A stretch of 49,870 nucleotides of DNA, taken from positions 1 through 49,870 of the forward strand of contig KN817708.1 in assembly GCA_000827495.1 (NCBI GenBank). Direction: 5' to 3'. The notes below the pieces were generated by a model. That model ran no database searches. It saw only the letters and a program-made list of their open reading frames with translations, and had not been told where the DNA came from. How positions within the stretch are numbered: position 1 is the stretch's first letter; every line of letters begins with the position of its first letter. Both the position numbers and the translations under genes were made by a program. The DNA comes from Hypholoma sublateritium FD-334 SS-4. Its lineage: Eukaryota > Basidiomycota > Agaricomycetes > Agaricales > Strophariaceae. Below, one piece after another: positions 11,458 to 21,858 of this stretch.

Positions 11458-12752
11458 ACGTTAGCATGCAATTAGCAAGACATAAAGTAGCGGAGTATGT
11501 ATTGAACGTAACACGCTTCTTCTATGATCTATCTTAGCTCTGCGATGCCTTGTTTTTGTCTTGCTCCTTCCCTGCGGCTCAGCCGGGCGCAGCGATGAAG
11601 AGAACGGCTGACGCGTACAGTATATTGTTCTGAGCGCAATATCCAACGGGTACTGCTTGGAACGTACTACGCATAAGCTGTGCCTAGAGCTGTCGTCGTC
11701 GCAGGCGCCGTGAATCGCGGTACCATCGATCACACCGGGAACGCGTGCGCCCTCGAAGCGAGGAGGGGAGCGTTCCAGTGCCGGTTGGCCGCGCGGCGCA
11801 GTGGTCTGAATACGCCTTGGGTGAGCCGTGGACGGCAGAGCGGGGACGGCATGCGCTCGATGGGTGATGGGCGGGATGTGCGGACGGCGTGTGGCGTGGT
11901 GCGGTGTAGTGCGGCCTGCGCTCTACGGTCGCGCACATGAACGCGTGGTTCTGGATATACGGATGCGCTCACGGAACGTAGGCTGTATCGACGCGTCCCT
12001 CGCCCGCGGCGATGCATACTTGGCCCGCTCGCCCACACGTTCGGCTGCGCGGCTCACGAGACACCGGAATTCTTTGTACGCTTCCGTCGCTCTCTCGTCC
12101 GCGCGTGCGCGTGCCACGGATCCACGCGGCAGCACATCACACGAAGGAGCCGGCGGGACGTGCGCGCGCGGTGGGGTGTAGTCACCATCTACCATCTATG
12201 GGGGCAGGGGGCGGGGGACGCTTCGTGCTCTGCTCGATGAAGAGAAGAGAAGGAGGGCGCAAGGCGGACCGCGATGGGAGGTACGAGAGATATACGCTCG
12301 GACGAGAGGGAGGCGAGCGGAGAATGAGGGCGAACGAGAGCGGCGGACCTGGTGCGAGAGGGGGGGAGGGGAGGAGGGAGAAAGGTGTAGAGCGTTCTAG
12401 TCGGTGTGTGGGGCATGCGGTCCGTGCCTTTTCGTACGGGGCGGGACGTAGCTTTATGGCGGGATGGATCTGTCGCAGAGATGTAAGGAAAGGCGCATGG
12501 TGGGCTAGGGCAACTGGATATGCTGCGCAAGTCCTGTGAAGTCGCCGTAGATGACGAGCGCGATGCCCGTCGCCGACGGGCATCGCGGGCCGCGGTGCGG
12601 AATTTGGGCGGAGTACGAAATTCGAATGATCCAATTTCAACGTCAACGAGCCGTCCTCAGACAGCACTCGAGTCGACGTGTACTTCGACATTGTAAAGCA
12701 GAACACTGAGATCGCGCGCATCTCGTTATCTTCGCTCTCATTTTCATCGAGA
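11458..12752. repeat. Intergenic with GC-rich island (about 11680-12600)
   Basis: CpG-rich island with purine-rich GA/GGGAGG tracts around 12240-12390. Open frames exist on both strands, but none shows family motifs. The last 150 nt before 12753 lead into the truncated FunK1 gene. Confidence 0.45.
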
Positions 12753-13909
12753 ATGTCCACCACTGGTGCAAAGAAGGCACATGCCTCGTACGCATCTCAT
12801 TTTCGCTCGGATACTGAGACAGTTGTTGCGGACGAAACTGAAACTATCAGCATGGACGATTTTTGGACCTTGCTTGGGTACGGCCCGCGCGACTTCCGGG
12901 ACGTCGGACAACATCTCCAGGACTCCGGGGTTGGTACCATGGACGCTGTGGAAGATCAGGCCCAGCTGCTCGCGGGATGGCTCAATCGACTCAGCGCGCA
13001 TGTGCGCATCAAATTGGGTCTCGGTATTTGGCAATCGATTTGCCTATCTCAGCATCAATGCCAGATGTCGCCAACGAGATCCAATTCATCGACACCTCCA
13101 ACGCGGCGCCCAAAGACCATCCAACCGACTCTTCCTGCCGACCTGACGTCGTCGCGACCACCCAACGCGGTGATATCCACTGGACTGGAATTGAGGCGAC
13201 CGTCAAAGTCGACTCATCTCTAAAAACCGTAGAGAGCGCATGTGATGAAGCCGCCTTTTGCTGTCTCCTTGCTGCAAGCGCGTCCCGACCTGCTCGCCGT
13301 GCAGGGGTTTTGCGTGACCGCGAGCGGCATCGTCCTCACCGTCGCCAGCGCAAGCGGTGTGCAGAGGACAGACGTCCTTGACCTGTCTGTCTACGCCAAT
13401 AGGACCCTCCTCTACGCTTTCATCCTCCGCCTGTACGAGCCGCACTCTGATGTAGTCGATCGCTCGATACGCCGCCGCTGGGACAGAGCCGTACTACGTG
13501 TTTGACATCGCCCTGCGACCTGAGGACGACGAAGCGGTCCTCTGCGCAGGCTATCAAATCATATATTCTCCGGAGTCTTTTGGGGGGAGAAGGGCGCATA
13601 TCTTCGCTAACGATAATAATCCCGCAAAATTCAATGGCGTCCCTATTCCTGTCATCAAGGACGCGTATTGCGAGCTGAACAACCGGTTCACCGAGGACGA
13701 AGTCATCCACCGTGTTCACAGTGCCGGAGACGTCCCCGGCGTCGTGCACGTGGCGTATGCGGAGGGTGTATGCTACGCCGGGACGCGCAGGGTAATCGTT
13801 CACGGTGGACGACAAAAGACGCGGATGTGTTTGACAGCGTTTGGGCTGCCTCTCGCGGACCTGATGACTCCGAAGGAGTTGCTCATTGCGATATATGATT
13901 TGTTGGAAA
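12753..13909 (+). pseudogene. FunK1-type protein kinase, N-terminal half only
   Basis: Paralogue of the FunK1 gene at 24384-21859. It starts MSTTGAKKAHASYASH and shares DDFWTLLGYGPRDF, LNRLSAHVRI, then after an intron EIQFIDTSNAAPKDHP, RPDVVATTQRGDIHWTGIEA, LLQARPDLLAVQGFCVT, AHIFANDNNP, PVIKDAYCELNNRFTEDE, then GVVHVAYAEG and LLIAIYDLLES. The sequence stops being kinase exactly at the exon end (donor gtatgc at 13910), so the catalytic loop (HRDIS..N in the paralogue) and the whole C-lobe are missing. Two frameshifts relative to the paralogue lie near 13256-13259 (one extra T in TTTT) and near 13488 (WDRA/YYVFDI). Truncation plus frameshifts make this a pseudogene. Frameshifts alone could be sequencing errors; the loss of the C-lobe is not explained that way. 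Confidence 0.8.
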
Positions 13910-13925
13910 GTATGCGGGTAAACAG
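13910..13925 (+). other. FunK1/GH5 recombination junction inside introns
   Basis: Sixteen bases separate the last FunK1 exon from the first GH5 exon: GTATGCGG, the start of the FunK1 intron (its paralogue has GTATGTGG at the same place), then GTAAACAG, an intron 3' end preceding GACTTCGCC of GH5. FunK1 leaves in phase 1 and GH5 enters in phase 0. Sixteen nucleotides is too short for splicing, so no in-frame fusion protein is expected. Confidence 0.7.
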
Positions 13926-15274
13926 GACTTCGCCGAAATCGCCGCTGCCGGGTGCGCGATGTGCATCTCTGCCATCGGAATAACATTGACTGTTCTGTTT
14001 GGCCAGGCTAAATTATGTCAGGATCCCCATCGGGCACTGGATACTCGATGTCGCCCTCGACGAGCCGTACATCACTGGCCAGCTGCCTTACCTCCTCAAG
14101 GCCGTCGAATGGGCAGAGAAGTACGGCGTTCACGTCATCATTGCCCCTCATGGTAAGCACGAAACGTGGCGGACGGACCGGCGAAATGCGCTGACACGCA
14201 CCGTGTCCCAGGCGCACCGGGCAGCCAGAATGGGTTCATCAACTCGGGCCATTTCCGCGATGCTGCGTACTGGCACACCAACGTCACCAATGTCGCGCGC
14301 ACGAACGCGCTCATGGAATGCCTGGCGGCCATGTTTGTGCACAAAACAGACGTTGTCTCTGTGATTCAAGTCATGAACGAGTGCGCGGTGCATTCTTCAC
14401 CTTTACGCCCGTAGCAGAGCTCATTCATTCATTTATTTCCTACATTTAGAGCCGCAGGATTCCGAGACGCTATCTTCAACCCGAGTCTTTTGGTCGTACT
14501 CAAACAAGTACGCTGTCCCCGCCTTGTCGAAAAGAATACAGCAAGCTTACCTTTTCGCAGTATTATTATAATGCCTACGATTTCATCAAGTGGGCTGACC
14601 ATAGTTTTTGGTGGCTTTGTGACTGACGATTTTTTCTAGAAACCCCGGGCTTTCACCAAGAAAGAAGCGTAGTGACTTCATGGTTATGCTACACGACGGA
14701 TTCCAGCGCTTGAGCTACTGGGACAAATTCATGCCCAGCTCCGAATACGAAGGCGTAATGATGGACACTCATATCTACCAGATGTTCAATGACCGCGTAA
14801 GCCTCTCGTTGCTCTCCCGTCCGGAAATTCATTGATATCCGACCACCACAGGACGCACGCATGACACACGCAGAGCACATCCAGCGCGCCTGCCAGAATG
14901 CGTCCATCATGGCGCAATCCCCCATTCCGCTGACCATCATCCGCGAGTGGACGGCGACGAACAACGACTGCGCGCCGCACCTGCTCAGCCGCTTCCAGGG
15001 CTCGCGCTACGATGGCACCCTGAACGGCACGACCGCTGTCGGCAGCTGCGCGGGCTTGACGGGCAGCGCTGCGGCGTTCAGCGCGGAGTATAAGGAGTTC
15101 ATGAGGCAGTACTGGGAGGCACAGACGCAGGCGTACGAGCGCGGCGGGGCGGGTTGGGTCATGTGGACCTGGAAGATGGAGCATGCGGACGAGTGGTCGT
15201 ACCAGGCCGGTCTCGCGAATGGGTGGATCCCGCAGGACCCCATAGACTACAAATATCCCAACATCTGTGGGTAA
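13926..15274 (+). pseudogene. GH5 exo-beta-1,3-glucanase, C-terminal part lacking its start
   Basis: Exo-1,3-beta-glucanases of GH5 release glucose from beta-1,3-glucan during wall remodelling. Exons at 13926-13951, 14007-14152, 14212-14380, 14450-14507, 14561-14589, 14640-14796 and 14852-15274 splice in frame: DFAEIAAAG/LNYVRIPIGHW, VIIAPHG/APGSQNGFINSG, VIQVMNE/AAGF (acid/base Glu), KQ/YYYNAYDFIK, FMVMLHDGFQ, MMDTHIYQMFN, PLTIIREWTA (nucleophile Glu), GWVMWTWKMEHADEWSYQAG and the end at YKYPNICG. Introns are 50-69 nt with GT-AG ends. Both catalytic glutamates are present, though NEP reads NEA and GEW reads REW. The signal peptide and the N-terminal barrel strands are absent. In their place, immediately before 13926, sits the broken FunK1 gene, so this is a 3' fragment, probably not expressed as an enzyme. 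Confidence 0.88.
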
Positions 15275-16388
15275 TTTGGATAACCTGCAGTTTTTCCCGT
15301 TTCTGCCGCGCTGTTATTTCATTCGTGACGTTTACGATTTACGACTCGGTTTGATGATAAAAATACTACGTGTACATACCTTTAATCATACACCCTCTAC
15401 TTCAAGTTGCAAATTCTGCTTCGGAAAACTGAAAACAATTTCGAAATGGCACCATCAAGTGTGTCAGCGACGCGATGTGAGAACAGAAAGCGGTAGTATT
15501 GACCAGCGAAAGTCTAGGGATACAGCTGGGGACTACTGGTACATATAGGGCGAGGTGTCTTAGACACGATGACGGAATGCTGAGCAAATGAATAGAGAAC
15601 AAGAAAAGGAAATAGTAGCCGAGTCAGGAAAGAGATTTCCTGACAAAGTGATACCATGCAATACGGCGCCAACTGGCCGCGCGCACGGCGACGTATAGCT
15701 CGGGGGCGTCTTAGACGTGGCCGGCAGCGGAGGTGCGCCGATGTGGTGCTGGCCTGGAAATTAATTTGGCTATTTACTGATGAGGTCACGGTGCTGGATA
15801 CACATTCTCCTGAAGTTTAACTATGCCGCGCTTGCTGTGCCAAGGAGGTGCTGGGCTGGCTGCTCCTGACGGCGTGAGGCGCGGTTGTGCAACTGCACTG
15901 CAGGGAGGAGCTGGCGCATCAGCGTATGCGTGGTTGCGAAGCGGTAGACAGCCATTGGGACGCACACATTGATAGAGAAGCGGGCGGCGAGCGCGCGAGA
16001 GGGGAGTAAGCACCGAGAACGAGTCTTAGCGAGACCGGTTCGCGTCGGCGCCGAGCGCCCGAGTCGCGTGTGACGCGCGGGACATCGTGAGAGCGTCTAT
16101 ATCCTCATCCTCTCGCACGCGTGGGCGCAAGCTGTAGATGGAACACGCGCGGCTCTCCCGACGGTATCGCGTAGCGCCAAGGCGGCGAAGGCGAGGTCGC
16201 GCGGGCGCCAGGTCGCCAGACCGGGCATGCAGCGTCTTATGCGGGAAGCTATATCCGTGCTCGCCGCCGTGTCGGTTGCCTGAGGAAACGACATTCAATC
16301 AGGTTTTTCCCTGTTCCAGACTCTTGATATTAGTTCCTAATGCCACAATGCGCCGATTAATTGTGATGCACTACAGCGATATTATACA
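15275..16388. other. Intergenic with GC-rich island (about 15650-16260)
   Basis: Contains the 3' flank of the GH5 fragment, then a CpG-rich island that ends shortly before the 3' end of HET gene 2, as islands also do near HET genes 1 and 3. The last 70 nt (poly-pyrimidine then CACTACAAATGCATTGTACG) align with the 3' flanks of the other HET genes. No supported gene. Confidence 0.45.
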
Positions 16389-18541
16389 CTACAAATGCAT
16401 TGTACGAAGTGTCATCCCGTGGCGGTTCAACTTGTCTTTAGAAATTTGGAATGAACTGTTGTTGTGATAAGCGATGTCGAACGTGAAGTGGCGCCTTCCT
16501 CTTTCAAATTGCAAGCCTTCTGGTATCTCCCACCCATCTAAAGGTTTGTAGGGGAATAATTTGATGGCGAGGCAATGGCCATTTTCTGGTAATAGGACGT
16601 TGCCGGCTTCGTCCGCGATATTAAGCACGGCGAAAATATAGATGCCGTCCCGGGTACTGTTAGCGCTAAATAAATCACCGTCAAGTACTTTGTAGATGCA
16701 GTTCCTGGATTTTTCCTCGCTAGAATGAAAAGTTGCAGAATAGTCGCCTTTTGGAGAAAATTTGTTATCCGGGCGCTCCCTCACTAGACTGGAAGGCATC
16801 AGGAGCACTGGAACACAGAGGCCCATGCACGATAGCGTAATTGGCGCGGATGCGGGACGGAAATGTACCCTCCTGTTGGAAGACGAATGCATATACGCGT
16901 GCGGTCCCCTGGGAATCAATGCACTAGAAGATATATCGGAATAGAGACCGAGGTTGGCAAGCCCATGGTCAAACGTAGAGCTCCAGTTCACGATCTCCAG
17001 CTTCGACACGGATGTCAATTTGGAGCTCAGAATCTCTTTGACGAGACGCAGGAATGCGCGCTCTGCGCCCTCGCCATAGCCTGTCGGCATACTAACATTG
17101 AATATGCCCATCAGCGAATACGCGGTGTCCTCCTCGCGTGTGACCTTGCGATTCGCCGCCCACTGCATTTTGCGCCAGATGGGAACAGAATGAAGAAGAC
17201 GAGGAGAACCGGATAGCTCGTTCTTGTCCAAACCAGTCGCATCACAGATCTTAGATACCAGAGGGCCTCGTAATTTGTCAGAATGATCGGCAGGACTTCG
17301 AGATAGTGCGGTCCAACTTTTCGAAAAGAACTTGATACAGCGTGGGGCGAGGAGCTCCTGGAGTGTCCAGCCTCGCGTGAACCACTTGTCTTTTGCCATA
17401 TCATCCAGGGACCTCGTTTCCGCCAGATACGCAATGCAGACCTCGGCCCCTTCATACCACTTGAACATGGAGCGAATCGATTCGTCGAGTTCAGCACTGC
17501 TATCCTTGTTGATACACACGGTGTCCATCCAGGCCAGGCGTAAGCCGTGCTTTGCGGCTACTTTGCAGAATTTTTCCAGCTTGTCGTACCCAGGGGACTG
17601 TGTATCGAGCGGCGCCGTGTGATTTCTCCACTCGGAATAGGTGACCTCGCCCTTAGGGAGCCAGGTGTGGGACAAGATGGCATATTTTTCGAGTTTCCAG
17701 TCGCGGTACGGGAAGCTTAAGTCCGCGCGAGAGATGATCTCAGAAGATATACACGCCATGACTTCCGATCTTTCGACGAGTGTAATCCCCGTTCCATCCT
17801 GATCAAACATGAGCAAGCGAATAGGCATGTTGTTGAAGACCACGTCGCGTGCTCTTTCGATGTTTCTCTTGATTAGTCGTTGTCTCTTCGTGTCCGCTTC
17901 TGCGCCAAACCATCTGAGCTCCACTATATACATTGTGTAGTGCGCGTTGAGGCATACCTGTGACAATAAAGCCAAGACCACCATAGTCACGTTTGTACCC
18001 ATCCCGTACTGCAACTGGCTGGACAGAGCTATCCATCTCCAGTGTATCCACGTCGCCATTGTTAGTCGCGGGGGAACCGAGCTGGTTCAAGTTTCCTGGA
18101 GACGCATTCTCGGTCCGCTGCCCGTTCTGAGAGTGCACAAGAGAAGCAGCAAACCGTTCCAGCGCAACGAGCAAATCTTGTCCTTCAATCGTGAGTCCAG
18201 ACCCTGTGCGAACGGCGCCATCTGCAGAAGCGGACGGATCTTCTGCGATGGATGTAGCAAGGGTGTATGAGGGTCCTATTCCAATTCCTACCGATAAATA
18301 TTTAAAATCGGAGACGTTCACTACTGATAACAGTGTGTATGCTCACCTGGCGCTATCGTATACCCCTGAATTAAAGGGACAACAAAATTAGCGAGCGCTG
18401 TGATAAGCGTCCGACCAACGCCGGGGTCGTCTGCTATACGACGACTATCAGATAAAGATTCGATTGGTAACAGGTGTTCGCACCCTGCTCAAAAACACTG
18501 TTGTTCACCTGAATCCTCGTCTTTGTATCTGTTCCAGACAT
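16389..18541 (-). CDS. HET-domain protein 2
   Basis: Paralogue of HET genes 1 and 3. Last exon blocks: YAILSHTWLPKGEVTY, WMDTVCINKDSSAELDESIR, KWFTRGWTLQELLAPRCIKF, AYSLMGIFNVSMPTGYGEG, GLCVPVLLMPSS and the end at HGMTLRTMHL. The start (ATG 18541) follows gene 1. A 53-nt intron (GTGCGAAC...ATAGCAG) then joins VNNSVFEQ to DDPGVGRTLITALANF in frame. Reading through that intron gives a stop, which is why the exon looks broken at first sight. The next exon carries TIEGQDLLVALERFAASLV. The junction between that exon and the HET exon (about 18020-17890) is not resolved. A naive long-ORF start (MATWIHWRW, 18059) is probably inside an intron. Function inferred as non-self recognition or regulated cell death. 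Confidence 0.84.
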
Positions 18542-21500
18542 GGCAGCGGTCGCTTGATATTTAGATGTAACGATCTGTTTTCAAGAATTGTTCTTAGTTG
18601 AAAATTACATGTTACACACGAGATAGCGAAATCGGAGCCATGTACGACTCACCAGCCGAGGTGCTGAGGCGTGGATGATGGCGGACGCAAGTGAACGTTG
18701 ACATGGACATGTTGAGCTGCGGGCAAGCTGCGGGAGCATTCAATTTTCATTCCCAGCATTGCGCCCGAGTCGCTCCGCCACATTAATCCGGGCCGGCATC
18801 TGAAAAATAGAAACCTCATAGATACCTTCTTCGTTTTCCTTCAACTTCTGGGATTTTTTTCCTTCCTTGGAGATTTTGAGAAATTTATCAGCGCATCGTT
18901 ATTCAAGAACTTGAGCGTCGTTGAGTGCCCGCCATAAATAGATTTTCATGACGCCAAAAAACCACAGCAGTCCTCCACAGGACGAAATTCCGCGCCTATA
19001 ACCGCGAGAAGTGCGCGGAAAGACATTGAATCGATGGAGGCAGCCAGACAACGTGGTGTCTCTCTGGTGGTCTACGGTACCGCTGACATTAGTGAAACGC
19101 TGGTCGACGCCTGGAGGCTGGGTGGTCGCTCGAGCTATATTCAGGAATCTTCGTGAAGTCGTGAACTCGTCTATTTGGAAATCGTTGGTTTTGTCAGGCA
19201 AAAATGGCAAAGTATGGGATCTGGAGGGCGCTCAAGAGACTCGATTTCTTTTATAAGCGAAGAACTAGCGGCGGATATTCTCGACTAAAGGTAAAGCGGA
19301 AGTAAAGAGTCTACCATCCGAGCATTTCGCTCCAGTTTCGCTGTAAGTGCAGGAAACGAATCAGGAAGCGTTGGGTAGGCGGTAGGTATCACGCGCCGGG
19401 CGTGCAGCGCGCGCGTGGCACGCGAGAGGCTCCGATTGGCGCGCATGGCGCGTGGCCGCCATCGACGCGGACGCGGAAATCGCCCGTGCTTGCCCGCCCC
19501 GCGCCTGCCTGACGCCCTGGCCCCAGCCAGCACACGTGCGGCGGTGCCTCCGAGTCTGCGCGCCGCCGCCGATCCCCCAGGACCGCGCGAGGGCACAGGC
19601 ACGAGGCGCCCCTAGTGCGCTTCACGTGAGGCGGGCGCGAGCGCAGGGCAGGATGGCACCCACGCGCTTGAACGGCGACGGTTCTGGCGGAGCACTGCGC
19701 GCGTGTTTGCGCGAGCGACAGCAGCGCAAGACGGTGCCCCACTGCGTGCGGATGGCGCCGTCGCGGGAGAAGGCTCCCAGTGGCAATGCAGGCTCTCGAC
19801 GCGCAGCGCGTCGCCGGTTTCACATTCGTTAATGCGGGTAATGACCTCGTGTGTACGATGCGGGCGGACGCGATGTTTGGCGGTGGGCACACAGCAGCGA
19901 CAGCGGGGGTGTTGGAGGTGACCCGGGACTCAGAGATGGCTCGGAGGGAGCCGCGGCGGGTGAGTGTGAGCAGGAAAACCCAATGAAGAGGCTACGACAG
20001 GTGATATTGAGGGATGGTCACGTGGCCGTGTTGAAACCGCTGACCATCGCAACGACGCAAACTCAAACTGAATGTGACTAACTACGACGCATCGAATTTA
20101 TACAGCTCATTCCCCACTGTCTTCGATTTCCTCCTCATCGAATATGGCTACTGTCTAGCGGATAGATTGGCCGAGCCACGACATGTCACCCAGCAACTGT
20201 GTGGTCGCCCACATTGGAGGACGGGGATGAGCTGGAATCAGCTGGTATATCCAAGATATATCGCTATTCTCACATAAGGTGCTCCTAACCCTTTACTTAC
20301 ATGAACCGTGAACACCTCGCTCACTCGATTTGTTTCAAAGAGATTTGGACCGAGGCACTCAGCGCGTACTCTGGCAATATAAAGCAGTGCCCTAGAATCG
20401 CGGACGCCTCATCCCCTTCGTTTGTTCCTCCAACGAGCCAGCTAAGACGTGTATATGTGCGTGCGCCTGCGCATGCTGCGCCGGTGCGCAGCTGGGTAGA
20501 GGAAGCCATGCATTGGAGTGAAGTGAGCCATTGAGCGCGTAGATTGGGACTGAGGCGACGGCGTGGACGAGGACGGTGTACGATCTGCGGAGCAGCGAGC
20601 GGACCAGGGACGCACGAGGCGGCTGCGTAGGAACGAGGGGATGCAAACCGATTCGGGCTGAGGAGACTGCGAGCGGGGCGTACATGAGGCTGCCCCCTCA
20701 TCACATCCCGCCCCCGTACAGCGATCAAAGCTACTTGCACACGACGGTGACCACATGTCTATCAGAGCACGGCGCCTCTCTCTCGTCTTCACCGCGTAAT
20801 CGCCGCCCCGTCGCGCGCTCGCGTCGTCGTCACGCGCGCCCAGCCCACAACACCCGTCGACCCACTCCCCGTCTGTGCTATCGTCCGGACCTTCTCCTGT
20901 ACAATGTACCACCGCTCCCGGTGCGTGTGTACGTGTATGCGCACGGAGCCCCGGCTCTGGCGTCGCTTAGTGGAGGAAGATGCGCGTCGAGCGCGGGCGG
21001 ATTTATGGTGTGCGTGCCGTGCTAGCGTCAGACGTCTGCGGGGGGGGGGTTGCGGCACGTTGGGTGGGACTAGGGACACGACGCTGAAGAGGATAGTAGG
21101 CAAGCTTGCGAGCGTACGTGCACGAGACGTATGCCGCCATCGTCCCAACCACCGCCCTCGCTGATGTTTTCCCACCGCGCAGGGCAAAACGCTACCCCCA
21201 CCGCAGCGCACTACTCGGGCCGACTTCAAAGCTTCAAGGCTGAAGGCTGCTACCTCCATCCTCACTCGCAGCGCCGGAGCACGCGGTCATTGGGATCAAC
21301 GCGCGGTGCATATCTCTTGTCTGCATCGCGGGTGACGGCCCCTTCAGCGCCTATCCTACAGTCCAATGCCCGCTGCGCACATCGACCTCGGACATCGCAG
21401 CATAATAAATGCTAGTGCATCAAGTGTCTTAATTGAGTGATTGGACTCCGGGCGCCTGGGATAAGTAGGCAGGTCGTGCTATATGTGGGCAGCGTACGGT

Positions 21501-21858
21501 TTCCCTCCTTTTTCGCGACCCTATCAGTTCGAGTTAGCTATCTGGCAGCGTTCCTGCAGCCACAAACTGCACAGAATGTATCCCATGTGACTATCAGCTT
21601 CGGGAGATGTGGTTCTGCTTCTGGATAGCGAGCAGCTAAAAAGTTTGAATTTTTATGCGATGGATTACAGAAATAGCAGCATCGAATACAATCACACTGA
21701 TATATTTACAATGTGTGATGATCATTACAGTACAAGTGTCCTAGACGCCGATGTAAATATAAATGGTCAAGATAATGCAGGTATGTTAAAATGAGAAATA
21801 GTGCCGTGGAGATAGAGCCATGAAGGAGAATATCGAGGACTGAATGCAACCACCCGAA
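18542..21858. repeat. Intergenic with two GC-rich islands (19380-20000, 20440-21400)
   Basis: 18542-19260 is the HET 2 upstream region and partly aligns with that of HET 3 (GGACTGCTGTGGTTTTTTGG near 18960-18985). The islands carry blocks shared with other islands: CACGTGGCCGTGTTGAAA at 20019-20036, ACACGACGCTGAAGAGG at 21076-21092 and a CATCGCGGGTGACGGCCCC-type block near 21327. 21420-21858 is unremarkable AT-richer sequence. No gene supported. Confidence 0.5.

Noticed and set aside
12182..12763. 193-codon reverse-strand open frame and its plus-strand counterpart
   Set aside because: Composition-driven in a purine-rich GC island; both strands are open and Pro/Arg/Ser-rich.
13498..15274. A bifunctional kinase-glucanase fusion protein
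   Set aside because: The junction leaves a 16-nt intron remnant, the phases do not match (1 versus 0), the kinase half lacks its catalytic loop and has frameshifts.
17890..18059. Start of HET 2 at the long-frame Met (MATWIHWRW)
   Set aside because: Comparison with genes 1 and 3 shows upstream coding exons in another frame, and this stretch is not conserved as protein.
18420..18541. HET gene 2 (and 3) as pseudogenes because of a stop in the first exon
   Set aside because: The stop lies inside a 53-54 nt segment with matching GT-AG ends in all three copies. Removing it restores the same frame everywhere.
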